The position numbers and the translations under genes were made by a program. Of a DNA stretch of 49,469 nt, positions 8,942 to 17,820 are shown piece by piece. This DNA comes from Bacilli bacterium. GTDB taxonomy: Bacteria > Bacillota_I > Bacilli_A > RF39 > UBA660. Position 1 is the stretch's first letter; each line of letters opens with the position of its first letter. The stretch spans positions 1 through 49,469 of the forward strand of contig JAFUTR010000013.1 in assembly GCA_017477845.1 (NCBI GenBank). The letters are read 5' to 3'. Under the pieces are notes generated by a model. It was not told the origin of the DNA. It was given only the letters and a program-made list of their open reading frames with translations, and did no database searches.

Positions 8942-8965
8942 GGACTAGAAATAGTCCTATTTTTA
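8942..8965 (+). terminator. Intrinsic terminator after the AI-2E transporter
   Basis: GGACTA (8942-8947), a GAAA loop and TAGTCC (8952-8957) are followed by TATTTTTA. It closes the comN-rsh-dtd-permease run. Confidence 0.75.
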
Positions 8966-9012
8966 TGTTATTATTTTAATAGTATACAATTATTTGGGGA
9001 AGGGTAGAAAAT

Positions 9013-12000
9013 ATGGAAGAGAAAAGATTTAATTATAAAAAAGTGTGTGTTATTATTGGAATACTTTTGATTCTTTTTTCACTTTTGTATATTATTGTTA
9101 ATAATGTTAATGATTCATTAAATGGTGAAAAAATTACAATTGTAGAAGGAGATTCTTTAAAACTTGATGGAAATCATTCAATTGACGATGACTATTCTTG
9201 GGAAAGTAGTGATAATTCTATTGTTGAAGTCAATAATAATGGTGAAATACTTGCTAAGAAAGCAGGTGAAGTTACAATTACATTTAAAAGAAATGGAGAA
9301 AATATCAAGTATTTGATAACTGTTGAAGATAAAGATACTTCAATTGCAGTTTCAAGTGTTAATTTTAAAAATGAATTATTAGAAATTGCTAAAGGAGATA
9401 GTAGTGATTTGAATTATGAAATTCTTCCAGAAAATGCTACTAATAAAAAAGTATCATTTATTTCTACAAATGAAGATGTTTGTAAAGTAATTGATGGAAA
9501 ACTAATTGCAAATAATGTTGGTGAAGCTGAAATAATATTGAGTGCTGGAAATAACAAAACTGCAACTATGAAAGTTAAGGTGTTTGAAAAAACAGTTTTA
9601 GTAAATAAAGTAACTTTGGATAAGGAAGAAGTTACTATGTTAGTAGGTGGAAATATTAGCCTTTCTGTTAGTGTTACTCCAGAAAACGCTAATGATAAAA
9701 ATGTTACATGGGTTAGTAGTGATAGTTCTATTGTGGATGTTGTTGATGGAGTTATCGTTGCAAAGAAAGTTGGAAATGCTACTATTACTGTTAAATCATC
9801 TAATAACAAAGAAGCTAATGTTTTAGTACATGTAATTGATATTAAGACTATTGAAGAAAATACTAACAATGATAAAACAAATAATATAACGAATAATGAT
9901 AAAATAAAAAATGATAATGTAGCTAGTAGTATAAAATTAATTAAAACTTTAAAAATTAATAGTTCTAAAAAAAGCATTGAAGTTGGAGATAAAATCAATT
10001 TATATTTAAGCTATGAGCCAAGTGATGCTGTAGTTGGTTTAATAAAATGGACTAGTAGTAATTCTTCTGTTGCTAGTGTTAATAATAAAGGAGAAGTTAT
10101 TGCTCTTAAATCAGGAACTACAATAATTACTGCTAAAACTGATAATGGCGTAACAGCAACAATTTCTTTAGAAGTACGTAATAAAGTTGTTAATGTTACA
10201 GGTATTAAAGCAAACAAAGAAACTATAACTCTTTTAGAAGGGGAAAGTGAAAAACTAACAGGTATTATTACTCCAGATAATGCAAGTAACAAAGAAATAT
10301 CATGGAAAAGTAGTAATACTAATGTAGCAGTTGTTGATCAAAATGGATTAGTTTCTACAAAAAATGTTGGTGAAACGATTATTACATTAACTTCTTCTAA
10401 TAATAAAACTGCTATTGTTAAAGTTACTGTTAAAAAGAAAGTTGTAGATATATTACCTGATACAATAACACTTGATAAGACTAATATAACTTTAAATGTA
10501 GGTGAAGAAGTTAAATTAAATTATACGATAAATCCATCAAATGTTACTAATAATAGTGTTACTTGGTCTAGTAATTCTAATATTATTTCTGTAAAGGATG
10601 GTAATATAAAAGCATTATCTAAAGGTAGCGCAAAAATAACTGTTAAAACACATAATAATAAAACAGCTATATGTAATATAACAGTAGTTGAAAAAGAGCA
10701 AAAACGTGCTATGTCTGTTAGTTTAAAAGAAGGAACATATAATAACAATAAAACAGTAGATATGGATTCTTTAAATGAAAATTATACAATAACTGTTTAT
10801 TATAATAATAAATTAATTAATACATATAATTCTGTAAATCAAAAATTAACAGTTAATCTTGATAAAGAAGGTACTTTTAGAATTTGTTATAAGAATCCAA
10901 CTGTTAATGAAAAATGTAATACATATATTATCAAATATAATTATGGTGTTAAGTCAGTAGAGTTAAAAGGTGCTATTATTGGAAAAAATATTCAATATGA
11001 TACAACAAAATTTGATATTGGAGGAACTGATTTAGGCGAACAGATAGCAGCAGTTGATAGTAAGGGGAAAAAAGTATATATGCTATTTGGAGATACTTTC
11101 TCTAATGAAGATTTAACAGGAAATTGGAGAAGTGGGGTAGTTGGATTATCTAGAGATTTTGATTTAAGTGATGGATTAAAAATTGTTAAATTTTATACTG
11201 CTAAAGGATTTGATGCCAATAGTCCTGCTATTAGTCCTCTTTATAGTCCACATTTATTTAATCCAACTTCAGAAGCAAGTAAGATTTTTACTGGGGGAAT
11301 TCAAGTAGGAAATTATATTTATTTATTCTATGTTTCAAGAAATGAATTAAATAAACCATATTTATTAACAAAACATAATTATTGTGGTGTGGTAAAAGCT
11401 AATTTATCTAGTAATCCTACATTTACTAGGGTTTGGGATTTGACTTGGATTGATCATATTTCGGGAAAAGGTAAAGATGGAAATGGTCCAGATGTATTAA
11501 CACTTAAAAAGCTAGTTAATATGGATGTTAATGGAAAGATACCTCAAGAAGATGGGACTTTTAAATATTTTTCTGAATTTAATGATAGTATTGGAGTTAA
11601 AGAAAAAATTAATTTTAAATCACATTACGGATTTGATTTTACAACAATTGCTCCTGTTGATGGAAAAGATGGTTATATTTATATATTTGGAAATGGAGGA
11701 TATCGTTCTACAGGTTTAAAAGTTGGAAGAGTAAAGAAAGAAAATTTTGAAAAATTTAGCTCTTATGAATATTTTACAGGTTTTGATTCAAATAAGAATC
11801 CATTGTGGAGTAGCGATATTAAAAAAGCAGTTTATTTGACTAATGATCCATCATCTTCTACATCTGTAACTTATGATCAATATATAGATAGATGGGTTAT
11901 GACATATCTTGATGTAACAAGAAAGGCAATTGTTTTGAGGATGTCTGATAAACTTGTTGGCAAATATTCTGACCCAATTGTTCTAATAGATCAAAAAATG

Positions 12001-12138
12001 GTATCTACTGTTTATGGCGGATATACTAATGAGCATTGGATTGATGAAGGCGGTTTCTATTTTACGTATAGTAGATGGCATAGAGAAAAAAATATATATA
12101 AAACATATTTAGGAAGAGTTAATTTAGAAAGAAAATAA
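9013..12138 (+). CDS. Surface protein: about six bacterial Ig-like (Big_2) repeats and a C-terminal DUF4185 domain
   Basis: This 1041-residue protein begins with a basic stretch and one membrane segment (about 10-30), which acts as signal anchor. Residues about 35-560 hold about six BID_2/Big_2 modules, each with a (V)TL-x(4)-L-x-VG-type strand, a P-x-NA-x-N/D-K motif and a W-x-SSN/D-x-x-V motif. A low-complexity Asn/Thr linker lies near 282-305. From about 655 a DUF4185 region starts (FDIGGTDLGEQIA, YMLFGDTFSN, then YIFGNGGYR). DUF4185 includes proteins classified as GH183 endo-D-arabinanases, so glycan binding or cleavage outside the cell is plausible. No LPxTG signal is visible. The gene stands alone between two terminators. 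Confidence 0.85.
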   Translation: MEEKRFNYKKVCVIIGILLILFSLLYIIVNNVNDSLNGEKITIVEGDSLKLDGNHSIDDDYSWESSDNSIVEVNNNGEILAKKAGEVTITFKRNGENIKYLITVEDKDTSIAVSSVNFKNELLEIAKGDSSDLNYEILPENATNKKVSFISTNEDVCKVIDGKLIANNVGEAEIILSAGNNKTATMKVKVFEKTVLVNKVTLDKEEVTMLVGGNISLSVSVTPENANDKNVTWVSSDSSIVDVVDGVIVAKKVGNATITVKSSNNKEANVLVHVIDIKTIEENTNNDKTNNITNNDKIKNDNVASSIKLIKTLKINSSKKSIEVGDKINLYLSYEPSDAVVGLIKWTSSNSSVASVNNKGEVIALKSGTTIITAKTDNGVTATISLEVRNKVVNVTGIKANKETITLLEGESEKLTGIITPDNASNKEISWKSSNTNVAVVDQNGLVSTKNVGETIITLTSSNNKTAIVKVTVKKKVVDILPDTITLDKTNITLNVGEEVKLNYTINPSNVTNNSVTWSSNSNIISVKDGNIKALSKGSAKITVKTHNNKTAICNITVVEKEQKRAMSVSLKEGTYNNNKTVDMDSLNENYTITVYYNNKLINTYNSVNQKLTVNLDKEGTFRICYKNPTVNEKCNTYIIKYNYGVKSVELKGAIIGKNIQYDTTKFDIGGTDLGEQIAAVDSKGKKVYMLFGDTFSNEDLTGNWRSGVVGLSRDFDLSDGLKIVKFYTAKGFDANSPAISPLYSPHLFNPTSEASKIFTGGIQVGNYIYLFYVSRNELNKPYLLTKHNYCGVVKANLSSNPTFTRVWDLTWIDHISGKGKDGNGPDVLTLKKLVNMDVNGKIPQEDGTFKYFSEFNDSIGVKEKINFKSHYGFDFTTIAPVDGKDGYIYIFGNGGYRSTGLKVGRVKKENFEKFSSYEYFTGFDSNKNPLWSSDIKKAVYLTNDPSSSTSVTYDQYIDRWVMTYLDVTRKAIVLRMSDKLVGKYSDPIVLIDQKMVSTVYGGYTNEHWIDEGGFYFTYSRWHREKNIYKTYLGRVNLERK

Positions 12139-12168
12139 AAAATGTAGGCTTGAAAGCCTACATTTTTC
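12138..12168. terminator. Bidirectional terminator between the DUF4185 and transglutaminase-like genes
   Basis: ATGTAGGCTT pairs with AAGCCTACAT (loop GA), flanked by A-runs on the left and T-runs on the right, so it works for both convergent genes. Confidence 0.85.
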
Positions 12169-12173
12169 TTTCT

Positions 12174-13085
12174 TTATTTATTCACTAATTCTTGATAAAC
12201 TGTTTCATCAAAATGATGTTGTGAATCTTCTAATTTTTTAAGCTGTTCTGTTGTGATTAAGAAATATGAATCATCAAGTATATCTTCTCCAGTTGATATT
12301 ATTGGATCATCCCAAGTTAAATCTAGATGTAACCATTTACCATCAATGTATACAGCATTCCAAACATGATTTTCGCTTGCAACTTTATAATTTGGTATAT
12401 CGTAGTAATTTAAGAATAATGCCATTGCATCAGCATAACCACTACAAATTCCATACCCTTCAAAAAATACTCCTATTGCTGTGTTTGATTGATATTTAAT
12501 TATGTTGTGATCACTTCTTTCTTTGTCATATTTAGTATGTTCTATTATGTAATCATGTATTATTTTTATTATTTTTTTTGTATTTTTTTCATTTTTAACT
12601 TGATTTTTAACTATTTCATCAATTTTTTCATTTAATCTAACTATATCATTGTAATTGTATGTTTTTTTAATAGTTAGTGTTACTTGTCCAAGAGAGTTAT
12701 AAACTGTTTCAACTGTATCAAAACTATTATATGGATGAACAAAGCCATTAATAACTGATAATTCTTTTGGGTTATTAGCAATTTCTGTTACGTCATTTAT
12801 ACAGTTTTTATATTCTTCAGGACAATAGAATTCAAATATTTCGTTTCCATTATTTATTACTGTATAGTAAAGATTTATTAAATCTTCTTTGTTTTTAATT
12901 TTAAAGTTTTCTAGTTCGTCAACATATTTAAAATTATATTTTAAGTAATAACTATTTTTATATTCTAAATTAACTTCTTTAGATTCAATTACATTATTAA
13001 TTATTGTTTTAATAATTTGTTCTCTATTAATATAAATTGCAAGTGCTCCGATAAGTAAAAAAAGCACAAATAAGAATTTTCTCAT
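12174..13085 (-). CDS. Membrane-anchored transglutaminase-like protein
   Basis: This 303-residue protein has an N-terminal membrane segment (FLFVLFLLIGALAIYI). The C-terminal half is a transglutaminase-like cysteine peptidase fold with the triad visible in sequence: Cys in YGICSGYADAMALF, His in ENHVWNAVYI and Asp in HLDLTWDDP. The middle region (about 60-160) is not recognised. Such bacterial proteins usually act outside the membrane as proteases, peptidoglycan amidases or cross-linkers; which one applies is not clear. It is convergent with the DUF4185 surface protein and shares its terminator. Confidence 0.82.
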   Translation of the reverse strand: MRKFLFVLFLLIGALAIYINREQIIKTIINNVIESKEVNLEYKNSYYLKYNFKYVDELENFKIKNKEDLINLYYTVINNGNEIFEFYCPEEYKNCINDVTEIANNPKELSVINGFVHPYNSFDTVETVYNSLGQVTLTIKKTYNYNDIVRLNEKIDEIVKNQVKNEKNTKKIIKIIHDYIIEHTKYDKERSDHNIIKYQSNTAIGVFFEGYGICSGYADAMALFLNYYDIPNYKVASENHVWNAVYIDGKWLHLDLTWDDPIISTGEDILDDSYFLITTEQLKKLEDSQHHFDETVYQELVNK

Positions 13086-13129
13086 ATCATCACCAATATA
13101 ATTGTATCATTATTATAAAAAAAAAGAAA

Positions 13130-13402
13130 CTACTTTGTTTCTTCCATTTTGTTATTCATTTTCATTAGTCTAGATTTTTGTCTAGCTGCTTTGTTTTTAT
13201 GAATTAATCCACTTTGTGCAGCTTTATCGATATTTTTAATTGCTATATTTAATTTTTCATTAGCATTTTCTTTATTTCCAGCTTCAACTTCTTTTACAAA
13301 CTTTTTAACAGCTGTTTTAGTTCTTGCTTCAACTACATTGTTATTTTCTTCTTTTTTAGCACTTGTTAAAACTCTTTTTTTTGCGCTTTTAATATTTGGC
13401 AT
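13130..13402 (-). CDS. rpsT: 30S ribosomal protein S20
   Basis: This 90-residue S20 has the typical start MPNIKSAKKRVLTSAKK and the helical, lysine-rich body with KNIDKAAQSGLIHKNKAARQKSRL. S20 binds 16S rRNA in the 30S body. A GAGGTGATACT Shine-Dalgarno precedes the ATG. It is divergent from gpr, the same neighbourhood (rpsT next to gpr-spoIIP) known in Bacillus. Confidence 0.96.
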   Translation of the reverse strand: MPNIKSAKKRVLTSAKKEENNNVVEARTKTAVKKFVKEVEAGNKENANEKLNIAIKNIDKAAQSGLIHKNKAARQKSRLMKMNNKMEETK

Positions 13403-13501
13403 AGTATCACCTCTCTTTTTTGACTACATATATATTAGCAAAAAAAATAATAAAATGCAAATAAAACTTTGAAAAATAGAGAAAATAATAATGGTGATAT
13501 G

Positions 13502-14344
13502 ATGCATACAGTTAATTTAAGTGGGAAAAATATAAGATTTGATTTAGTAAATGATTCTATTTTTAATATGAAATCTAATATTAGTAAAGAGGAAGAGTCT
13601 GTTAATAATGTAAAAATTGAAAGAATTAATCTTAATAAGAAAAATGCTAAATTACTTAATAAAAGTGCTGGGAAATATATTTCTATTAGATTTGATGATG
13701 TAACTGATTTTGAAAATAGACAAAATTTAATTGATATATTAACAAATGAACTAAAAAGTATTTTATTATCAAAAAAACTAATAGGGAAAGATTGCCTTGT
13801 AGTAGGCCTTGGTAATTCTAATTCTACACCTGACTCATTAGGGCCTCTTACCGTTGATAAAGTAATTACAACGCGATATTTATTTGTAGAAGGTGATGTA
13901 GATAACAATTATTCCTCTGTTTCTAAAATTTCACCTGGTGTGTTTGCATCAAGTGGGATTGAAAGTTTTGATATTGTAAAAGGTGTAGTTAAACAAATTA
14001 AGCCATCTTTTATTATTGTAATAGATGCTTTATCATCAACTTCTTTAGATAACTTATGCAAAGTAATACAAATAACAGACTCTGGAATCGATCCAGGAAG
14101 TGGAGTATCTAATAATAGGAAAAATATTTCATATAAATCTTTATCTATTCCAGTAATTGCATTAGGTGTTCCAACAGTTTTAAGTATTAATACTTTACTT
14201 CATGAACTAACTAATAAAAAAAATATAAATAATAAAATAAGTAATATTATGATTACCCCTAAAGAGATTGATTTTGTAATTGAGAAATTATCTATTGTAT
14301 TATCGAAAGCAATTAATTCTTCTTTACATAATCTGACAAAATAA
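13502..14344 (+). CDS. gpr: GPR germination endopeptidase
   Basis: GPR is the spore protease that degrades small acid-soluble proteins when a spore germinates. Seen here: the N-terminal IRFDLVNDS (the IRTDLAVE-like autoprocessing site), VVGLGNSNSTPDSLGP, ISPGVFASSGIE, VIDALSS, ITDSGIDPGSGVSNNRK and PVIALGVPTV, all family landmarks. At about 280 residues it is shorter than the Bacillus enzyme. The start is uncertain: ATG 13502 gives MHTVNLSGKN with a GGTGAT ribosome site, an adjacent ATG lies at 13499 and a TTG at 13469. It is followed at once by spoIIP, as in Bacillus. Confidence 0.93.
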   Translation: MHTVNLSGKNIRFDLVNDSIFNMKSNISKEEESVNNVKIERINLNKKNAKLLNKSAGKYISIRFDDVTDFENRQNLIDILTNELKSILLSKKLIGKDCLVVGLGNSNSTPDSLGPLTVDKVITTRYLFVEGDVDNNYSSVSKISPGVFASSGIESFDIVKGVVKQIKPSFIIVIDALSSTSLDNLCKVIQITDSGIDPGSGVSNNRKNISYKSLSIPVIALGVPTVLSINTLLHELTNKKNINNKISNIMITPKEIDFVIEKLSIVLSKAINSSLHNLTK

Positions 14345-14359
14345 AACAGATTCTTTTCA

Positions 14360-14365
14360 TATAAT
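14360..14365 (+). promoter_or_regulatory. -10-like element upstream of spoIIP
   Basis: TATAAT at 14360-14365, preceded by CA to read CATATAAT, lies in the short gpr-spoIIP gap. The CATAnnnT reading also fits a mother-cell (SigE/SigK) type -10. No clear -35 allows a choice between the two. Confidence 0.3.
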
Positions 14366-14380
14366 GATATCGGTGATTAT

Positions 14381-15286
14381 ATGAAAAGAAAAGTAATAAA
14401 GGGAGTGCTATTGTTGATATTATTTTTGTTATCGTGTGTTTATACAATTAAGTATTTAAATACTGTAAATATAAATATTAGTGATGATACTCTTCTTTTA
14501 CTTTTAGAAAGTTCTAATGGTATGAAGATTGAAAATAAAATAATTAATAGTTTTGTTAGAACTATAAGTGAAACAGAAATAATTAGCCCTTTAACACTTA
14601 TTCCTTCTAAAAAAGAAAATACTGTACCTATTTTTAGTGAAGAAAAAAATAAAGAAATAAAAGAAATAAATAAATCTCCAATTATTTACATTTATAATAC
14701 CCATCAAAAAGAAAAATATGCTAGTACTAAAGAAGTAAACCTTAACTATTCTGTTATTGATGCTAGTTACTATTTACAAGAATTATTAAGAAAGAAAAAT
14801 ATTTATTCAATTGTAGAAAATAAATCTGTTAGTGACGTATTATCTACAAATAACTGGAATTATGCTAGTTCTTATAAAGTTAGTAGAGAATTCTTAGAAA
14901 AAGCTAAAAAAGATAATCCATCACTAAAATTTTTTATTGATATTCATAGGGATTCCGTTAAAAAAAGTATTAGTACAGTTACAATAAACGGTAAAAGTTA
15001 TGCTAAAGTTATGTTCTTGTTAGGACTTGAGAATAATAATTATAAGCAAAATGAAGAAGTAATAACTCTTCTTGAAAACTACTTAAATAAAAACTATAAA
15101 GGCTTAAGTAGGGGTATATATAGAAAACAAGGAAAAGGAGTTAATGGGGTATATAATCAAGATTTTTCTAAATATTGTTTCTTAATAGAAGTAGGTGGAG
15201 AAGAAAATACTTATGATGAAGTTATTAACACTCTTGAAGTAATAAGTGAATTAATAGAATATATTAAAGGTGTTTATAATGACTAA
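14381..15286 (+). CDS. spoIIP: Stage II sporulation protein P (peptidoglycan amidase/endopeptidase)
   Basis: SpoIIP works with SpoIID and SpoIIM to dissolve septal peptidoglycan during engulfment. The 301-residue protein has an N-terminal membrane anchor (about 5-25) and a SpoIIP catalytic domain. Its landmarks are PIIYIYNTHQKEKY (metal-binding His), the FFIDIHRDS block with the second His, and FLIEVGGEENT near the end. It lies 36 bases after gpr and overlaps the next gene by 8 bases. Confidence 0.92.
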   Translation: MKRKVIKGVLLLILFLLSCVYTIKYLNTVNINISDDTLLLLLESSNGMKIENKIINSFVRTISETEIISPLTLIPSKKENTVPIFSEEKNKEIKEINKSPIIYIYNTHQKEKYASTKEVNLNYSVIDASYYLQELLRKKNIYSIVENKSVSDVLSTNNWNYASSYKVSREFLEKAKKDNPSLKFFIDIHRDSVKKSISTVTINGKSYAKVMFLLGLENNNYKQNEEVITLLENYLNKNYKGLSRGIYRKQGKGVNGVYNQDFSKYCFLIEVGGEENTYDEVINTLEVISELIEYIKGVYND

Positions 15287-15581
15287 AAAAATATCTAAAG
15301 TTTTAATGGCTTCATTATTAATTGTTTTTGTAATTATGTATTATTTTGGTGGTAATATTTATGACTATAAAATAATCGAGAAGAAAAACTTAACGGAAGA
15401 ACAAATTAAAAAATTTGAAATAGATGTTAAGGAAGGTAAAGAAATAGATATAGAAGAATATGTAGTAAAGGATAGAAACTATTCTAATAAAGTTACAAGA
15501 TTAAATACTAAAATTTCTAATATAATAGAAACAGGTTTTAAGAAGATATTTGAATATTTTTTAAAAAATGTTAATATTTAA
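15279..15581 (+). CDS. Small single-pass membrane protein downstream of spoIIP
   Basis: This 100-residue protein has one N-terminal membrane segment (VLMASLLIVFVIMYYFGG), then a charged Glu/Lys-rich region and a C-terminal amphipathic helix. Its ATG at 15279 overlaps the spoIIP stop, so it is translated from the same mRNA; AAAGGTG is the ribosome site. Bacillus has YqxA in the same place (gpr-spoIIP-yqxA), so this may be a positional counterpart, but sequence similarity cannot be shown by eye. A sporulation role is inferred from context only. Confidence 0.7.
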   Translation: MTKKISKVLMASLLIVFVIMYYFGGNIYDYKIIEKKNLTEEQIKKFEIDVKEGKEIDIEEYVVKDRNYSNKVTRLNTKISNIIETGFKKIFEYFLKNVNI

Positions 15582-15584
15582 TGG

Positions 15585-15590
15585 TATAAT
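15585..15590 (+). promoter_or_regulatory. -10 element before the small membrane protein pair
   Basis: TATAAT at 15585-15590 lies in the 26-base gap before the ATG at 15608, with TTGAGG as ribosome site. It suggests that the pair at 15608-16220 is not driven only from the sporulation promoter. Confidence 0.4.
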
Positions 15591-15607
15591 ACTCTTGAGG
15601 TAGTTAT

Positions 15608-15955
15608 ATGGATAATTATAAATTAGATGAAGTTAAAAAAATTATAGATGAGGGATTACTATCATCAGATGTACTTGAAAATATTCTTAAAAATACTACA
15701 AGAAGAATAGAAAATATAGATGACCAAGATGCTTTGGAAATACTTAAATATTTATCAGAAAGTGATGTAGTACCAATTGAAACAAAAACAGAAATAGATA
15801 AATATTTAGCACAATATAATACTTATTATGTAGAGAAGAAAGATTTAGAAAACAAACAAGAGAAAAATAATTTCAATAAAATAGCAATAATATATTTATT
15901 AGTACTAGTAATGATATTTGTCGTTTTTTTTCTTTTATTTAGAAGTAGGAGTTAA
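15608..15955 (+). CDS. Tail-anchored small membrane protein
   Basis: This 115-residue protein has a helical acidic N-terminal region (LDEVKKIIDEGLLSSDVLENIL) and one C-terminal membrane segment (IIYLLVLVMIFVVFFLLF) ending RSRS. The cytoplasmic part would be about 90 residues. No family recognised. One base separates its stop from the next ATG, so the two small membrane proteins are coupled. They sit just upstream of the WXG100-like cassette, and a role as accessory membrane components there is possible but unproven. Confidence 0.7.
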   Translation: MDNYKLDEVKKIIDEGLLSSDVLENILKNTTRRIENIDDQDALEILKYLSESDVVPIETKTEIDKYLAQYNTYYVEKKDLENKQEKNNFNKIAIIYLLVLVMIFVVFFLLFRSRS

Positions 15956-15956
15956 T

Positions 15957-16220
15957 ATGGAGAATAATTTAACAAATGACCAAAATATAGAAAACTTAAA
16001 GAAAAGAGAAAAGCTAAGAATTGCTATTATAATATTTTCTTTTATTACTATTGTATTTGCAATTTTAAATATGTTTTTTGATATTCATATAATATTTGCT
16101 TTTTTTTCATTTGTAGTTGTAGCAGTTCTTAATAGAATTAGAGATGGAATAAAAATAAATAAAAATCCTGAAATTGAAGAAGTTAATAAAGAAATAAAAA
16201 AGGTAAAACGTAAAAAATAG
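15957..16220 (+). CDS. Small two-helix membrane protein
   Basis: This 87-residue protein has a charged N-terminus (KKREKLR), two closely spaced membrane segments (IAIIIFSFITIVFAILNMFF and IIFAFFSFVVVAVLNRI) and a strongly basic Lys/Glu C-terminal tail. ATG 15957 follows AGGAG inside the end of the previous gene. No family recognised. Confidence 0.7.
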   Translation: MENNLTNDQNIENLKKREKLRIAIIIFSFITIVFAILNMFFDIHIIFAFFSFVVVAVLNRIRDGIKINKNPEIEEVNKEIKKVKRKK

Positions 16221-16245
16221 TCTTTAAATGGCTCTTTTTTTTTGA

Positions 16246-16251
16246 TATAAT
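16246..16251 (+). promoter_or_regulatory. -10 element of the WXG100-like cassette
   Basis: TATAAT at 16246-16251 follows a T-run and a weak 4-bp hairpin (AGTC/GGCT) that may end the upstream unit. The ATG at 16277 follows with AGGAGAGTG as ribosome site. The cassette therefore probably has its own short-leader transcript. Confidence 0.5.
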
Positions 16252-16276
16252 TTTCTTAGACTAGGAGAGTGATTTT

Positions 16277-17188
16277 ATGGCTAATCGTATTATTTATGAC
16301 TCTAATGATATTATTTCTGTTAACAATAGATTAAAAGAACAAATAAATTTAATACAAAATGATATAGAAAGTAGTTTAGATGATTTTTCTTTATTACAAG
16401 AATTAGATTTATTTAGTGATGGACTTATAGCTTTAAAAAAAGAATCACATGAATTGGGTAGAAAAAGAAGTAATATGGAAACTATGCTTAAAAATCATGA
16501 TGATAACTTAATTGAATTTGAAAAAAGTCAGGTAAGCTATGTTAATAAATTTCTAGGACTTGATAATAACAATAATAATACTCGTTATACTGGTGATATA
16601 GTTAATACTGGAAAGATAGTTGTAGATGAAGTGTCTTATGGAAAACAAATCAAACTTACTGAATTGAAAGAAATATTATTTAATTTTTCTTATGATGAGA
16701 AATTAGAATTACTTAAGAAAATATTTTCAAATGAAGAATATTCACTTGACTCATTATTACTTGATCAAGAAAATGCTCCTATTACTAAGAAAAGTCTTTT
16801 AGGAGTTTTAGGATATAGTGATGCAAGTATAAATGGAGAACTTGAAGAAAAAGATTTACAGAAAACTTTACTAGATGTAGTTATTCCAAGTTCTAATGAA
16901 ATTATAAATGATTTAGATACTAAAAGTATTTTAAAAGGGAAAGATTATTTTCAAAAAGTAGCAGATGATAATAATATTTCTTTAGCTGATTTATTAACTA
17001 AAGAAGGTAATGACACCATTTTATCTGAGTGTTTAAAAAATATTGTTGATGGAAATGTAGAAAATATGAGTAGTGAAGATAGTGAAGAAATAAGAACTTA
17101 TCTTAGTGAAATTGCTGAAAAGAATAATATCTCAATTGATGAATTATTAAATGGAGATAATGCTTCCTTAATTAAAGGGGGAATATAA
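16277..17188 (+). CDS. Helical protein of unknown family heading the WXG100-like cassette
   Basis: This 303-residue, acidic, probably all-helical soluble protein has no signal peptide or membrane segment. Residues 1-90 resemble the helical N-termini of type VII substrates (repeated L and I heptads, ELGRKRSNMETML) but lack a clear WxG. An Asn run lies at about 97-102. The C-terminal part holds a duplicated motif: VADDNNISLADLL near 229 and IAEKNNISIDELL near 279. Its stop is two bases before the first WXG100 gene. It may be a chaperone or structural partner of the cassette; this is inferred from position only. Confidence 0.7.
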   Translation: MANRIIYDSNDIISVNNRLKEQINLIQNDIESSLDDFSLLQELDLFSDGLIALKKESHELGRKRSNMETMLKNHDDNLIEFEKSQVSYVNKFLGLDNNNNNTRYTGDIVNTGKIVVDEVSYGKQIKLTELKEILFNFSYDEKLELLKKIFSNEEYSLDSLLLDQENAPITKKSLLGVLGYSDASINGELEEKDLQKTLLDVVIPSSNEIINDLDTKSILKGKDYFQKVADDNNISLADLLTKEGNDTILSECLKNIVDGNVENMSSEDSEEIRTYLSEIAEKNNISIDELLNGDNASLIKGGI

Positions 17189-17190
17189 TA

Positions 17191-17490
17191 ATGAATTTAA
17201 AAGTAAATTATGAAGAACTTTTAGAAACTGGAAAATTTGTTATTGAAATAGATGCTGAAATACAGCAAATATTTAATGAATTGAAGAATATAATTAATTC
17301 AGTTTCATCTTCTTGGAGTGGAAATGATAGCGATACATTTATTGAAGAAGCAAATAAGTATATAGATGAACAAATGGAAAATAGAAAAAAAATAGAACTA
17401 TTGGGAAATTTAATAGTAACTCTTTCTAATAATTATAAAAATAAAGATAATGAATTTTTAAATACAGTAAAAAAAGGGGAGATTGATTAA
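17191..17490 (+). CDS. WXG100-family protein
   Basis: This 99-residue all-helical protein has the central turn SSSWSGNDSDTF with W42-S43-G44, the expected place for the WxG hairpin of ESAT-6/EsxA-like proteins. Length is right for the family. WXG100 proteins form helical hairpin dimers and are secreted by type VII systems. The ATG lies two bases after the previous stop with GGGGGA as ribosome site, and the stop overlaps the next ATG by one base (TAATG). Confidence 0.85.
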   Translation: MNLKVNYEELLETGKFVIEIDAEIQQIFNELKNIINSVSSSWSGNDSDTFIEEANKYIDEQMENRKKIELLGNLIVTLSNNYKNKDNEFLNTVKKGEID

Positions 17491-17810
17491 TGGATATAGA
17501 AGTTAAAAAAAGTGAACTTGAAGCAACTATTAATAATCTCGATAATAAAACAAAAGAACTGGAGAAGTGTTATAAAAAATTAAATGATAAGTTAAAACAA
17601 CTTGATGGAACTAATGAGGTTTGGAGTAGTGATAGTCAAAAGACTCTTTATGAATATTATTTAGAAGTATCAAAAGAGTTTCCTAATATAGTTTTAAAGT
17701 TTCAAGATTATAGTAAATTTTTAAATAATACTCTTAGTAATTATGTTAATCTTGAAAAAAGTATTGATAGTGATGTAGTAGAGAATGAAGAAAATTTAAA
17801 TATTAATTAG
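17490..17810 (+). CDS. WXG100-like partner protein
   Basis: This 106-residue helical protein has a mid-protein Trp turn EVWSSDSQKTLYEYY (W45-S46-S47) in place of WxG, with long heptad-like helices on each side. It looks like the second subunit of a WXG100-type heterodimer, or an Lap-type small partner of an LXG protein. It is translationally coupled to the WXG100 gene before it and sits 10 bases before the 481-residue protein. Confidence 0.75.
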   Translation: MDIEVKKSELEATINNLDNKTKELEKCYKKLNDKLKQLDGTNEVWSSDSQKTLYEYYLEVSKEFPNIVLKFQDYSKFLNNTLSNYVNLEKSIDSDVVENEENLNIN

Positions 17811-17820
17811 GAGGAAGAAT

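Noticed and set aside
9414-9998. Long minus-strand open frame opposite the Ig-like protein
   Set aside because: It mirrors the repeated Val/Thr/Asn codons of the plus-strand gene, has no ribosome site, and gives a hydrophobic, repetitive product.
13435-13908. 157-codon minus-strand frame opposite gpr
   Set aside because: Opposite a well supported gene and without its own start signals.
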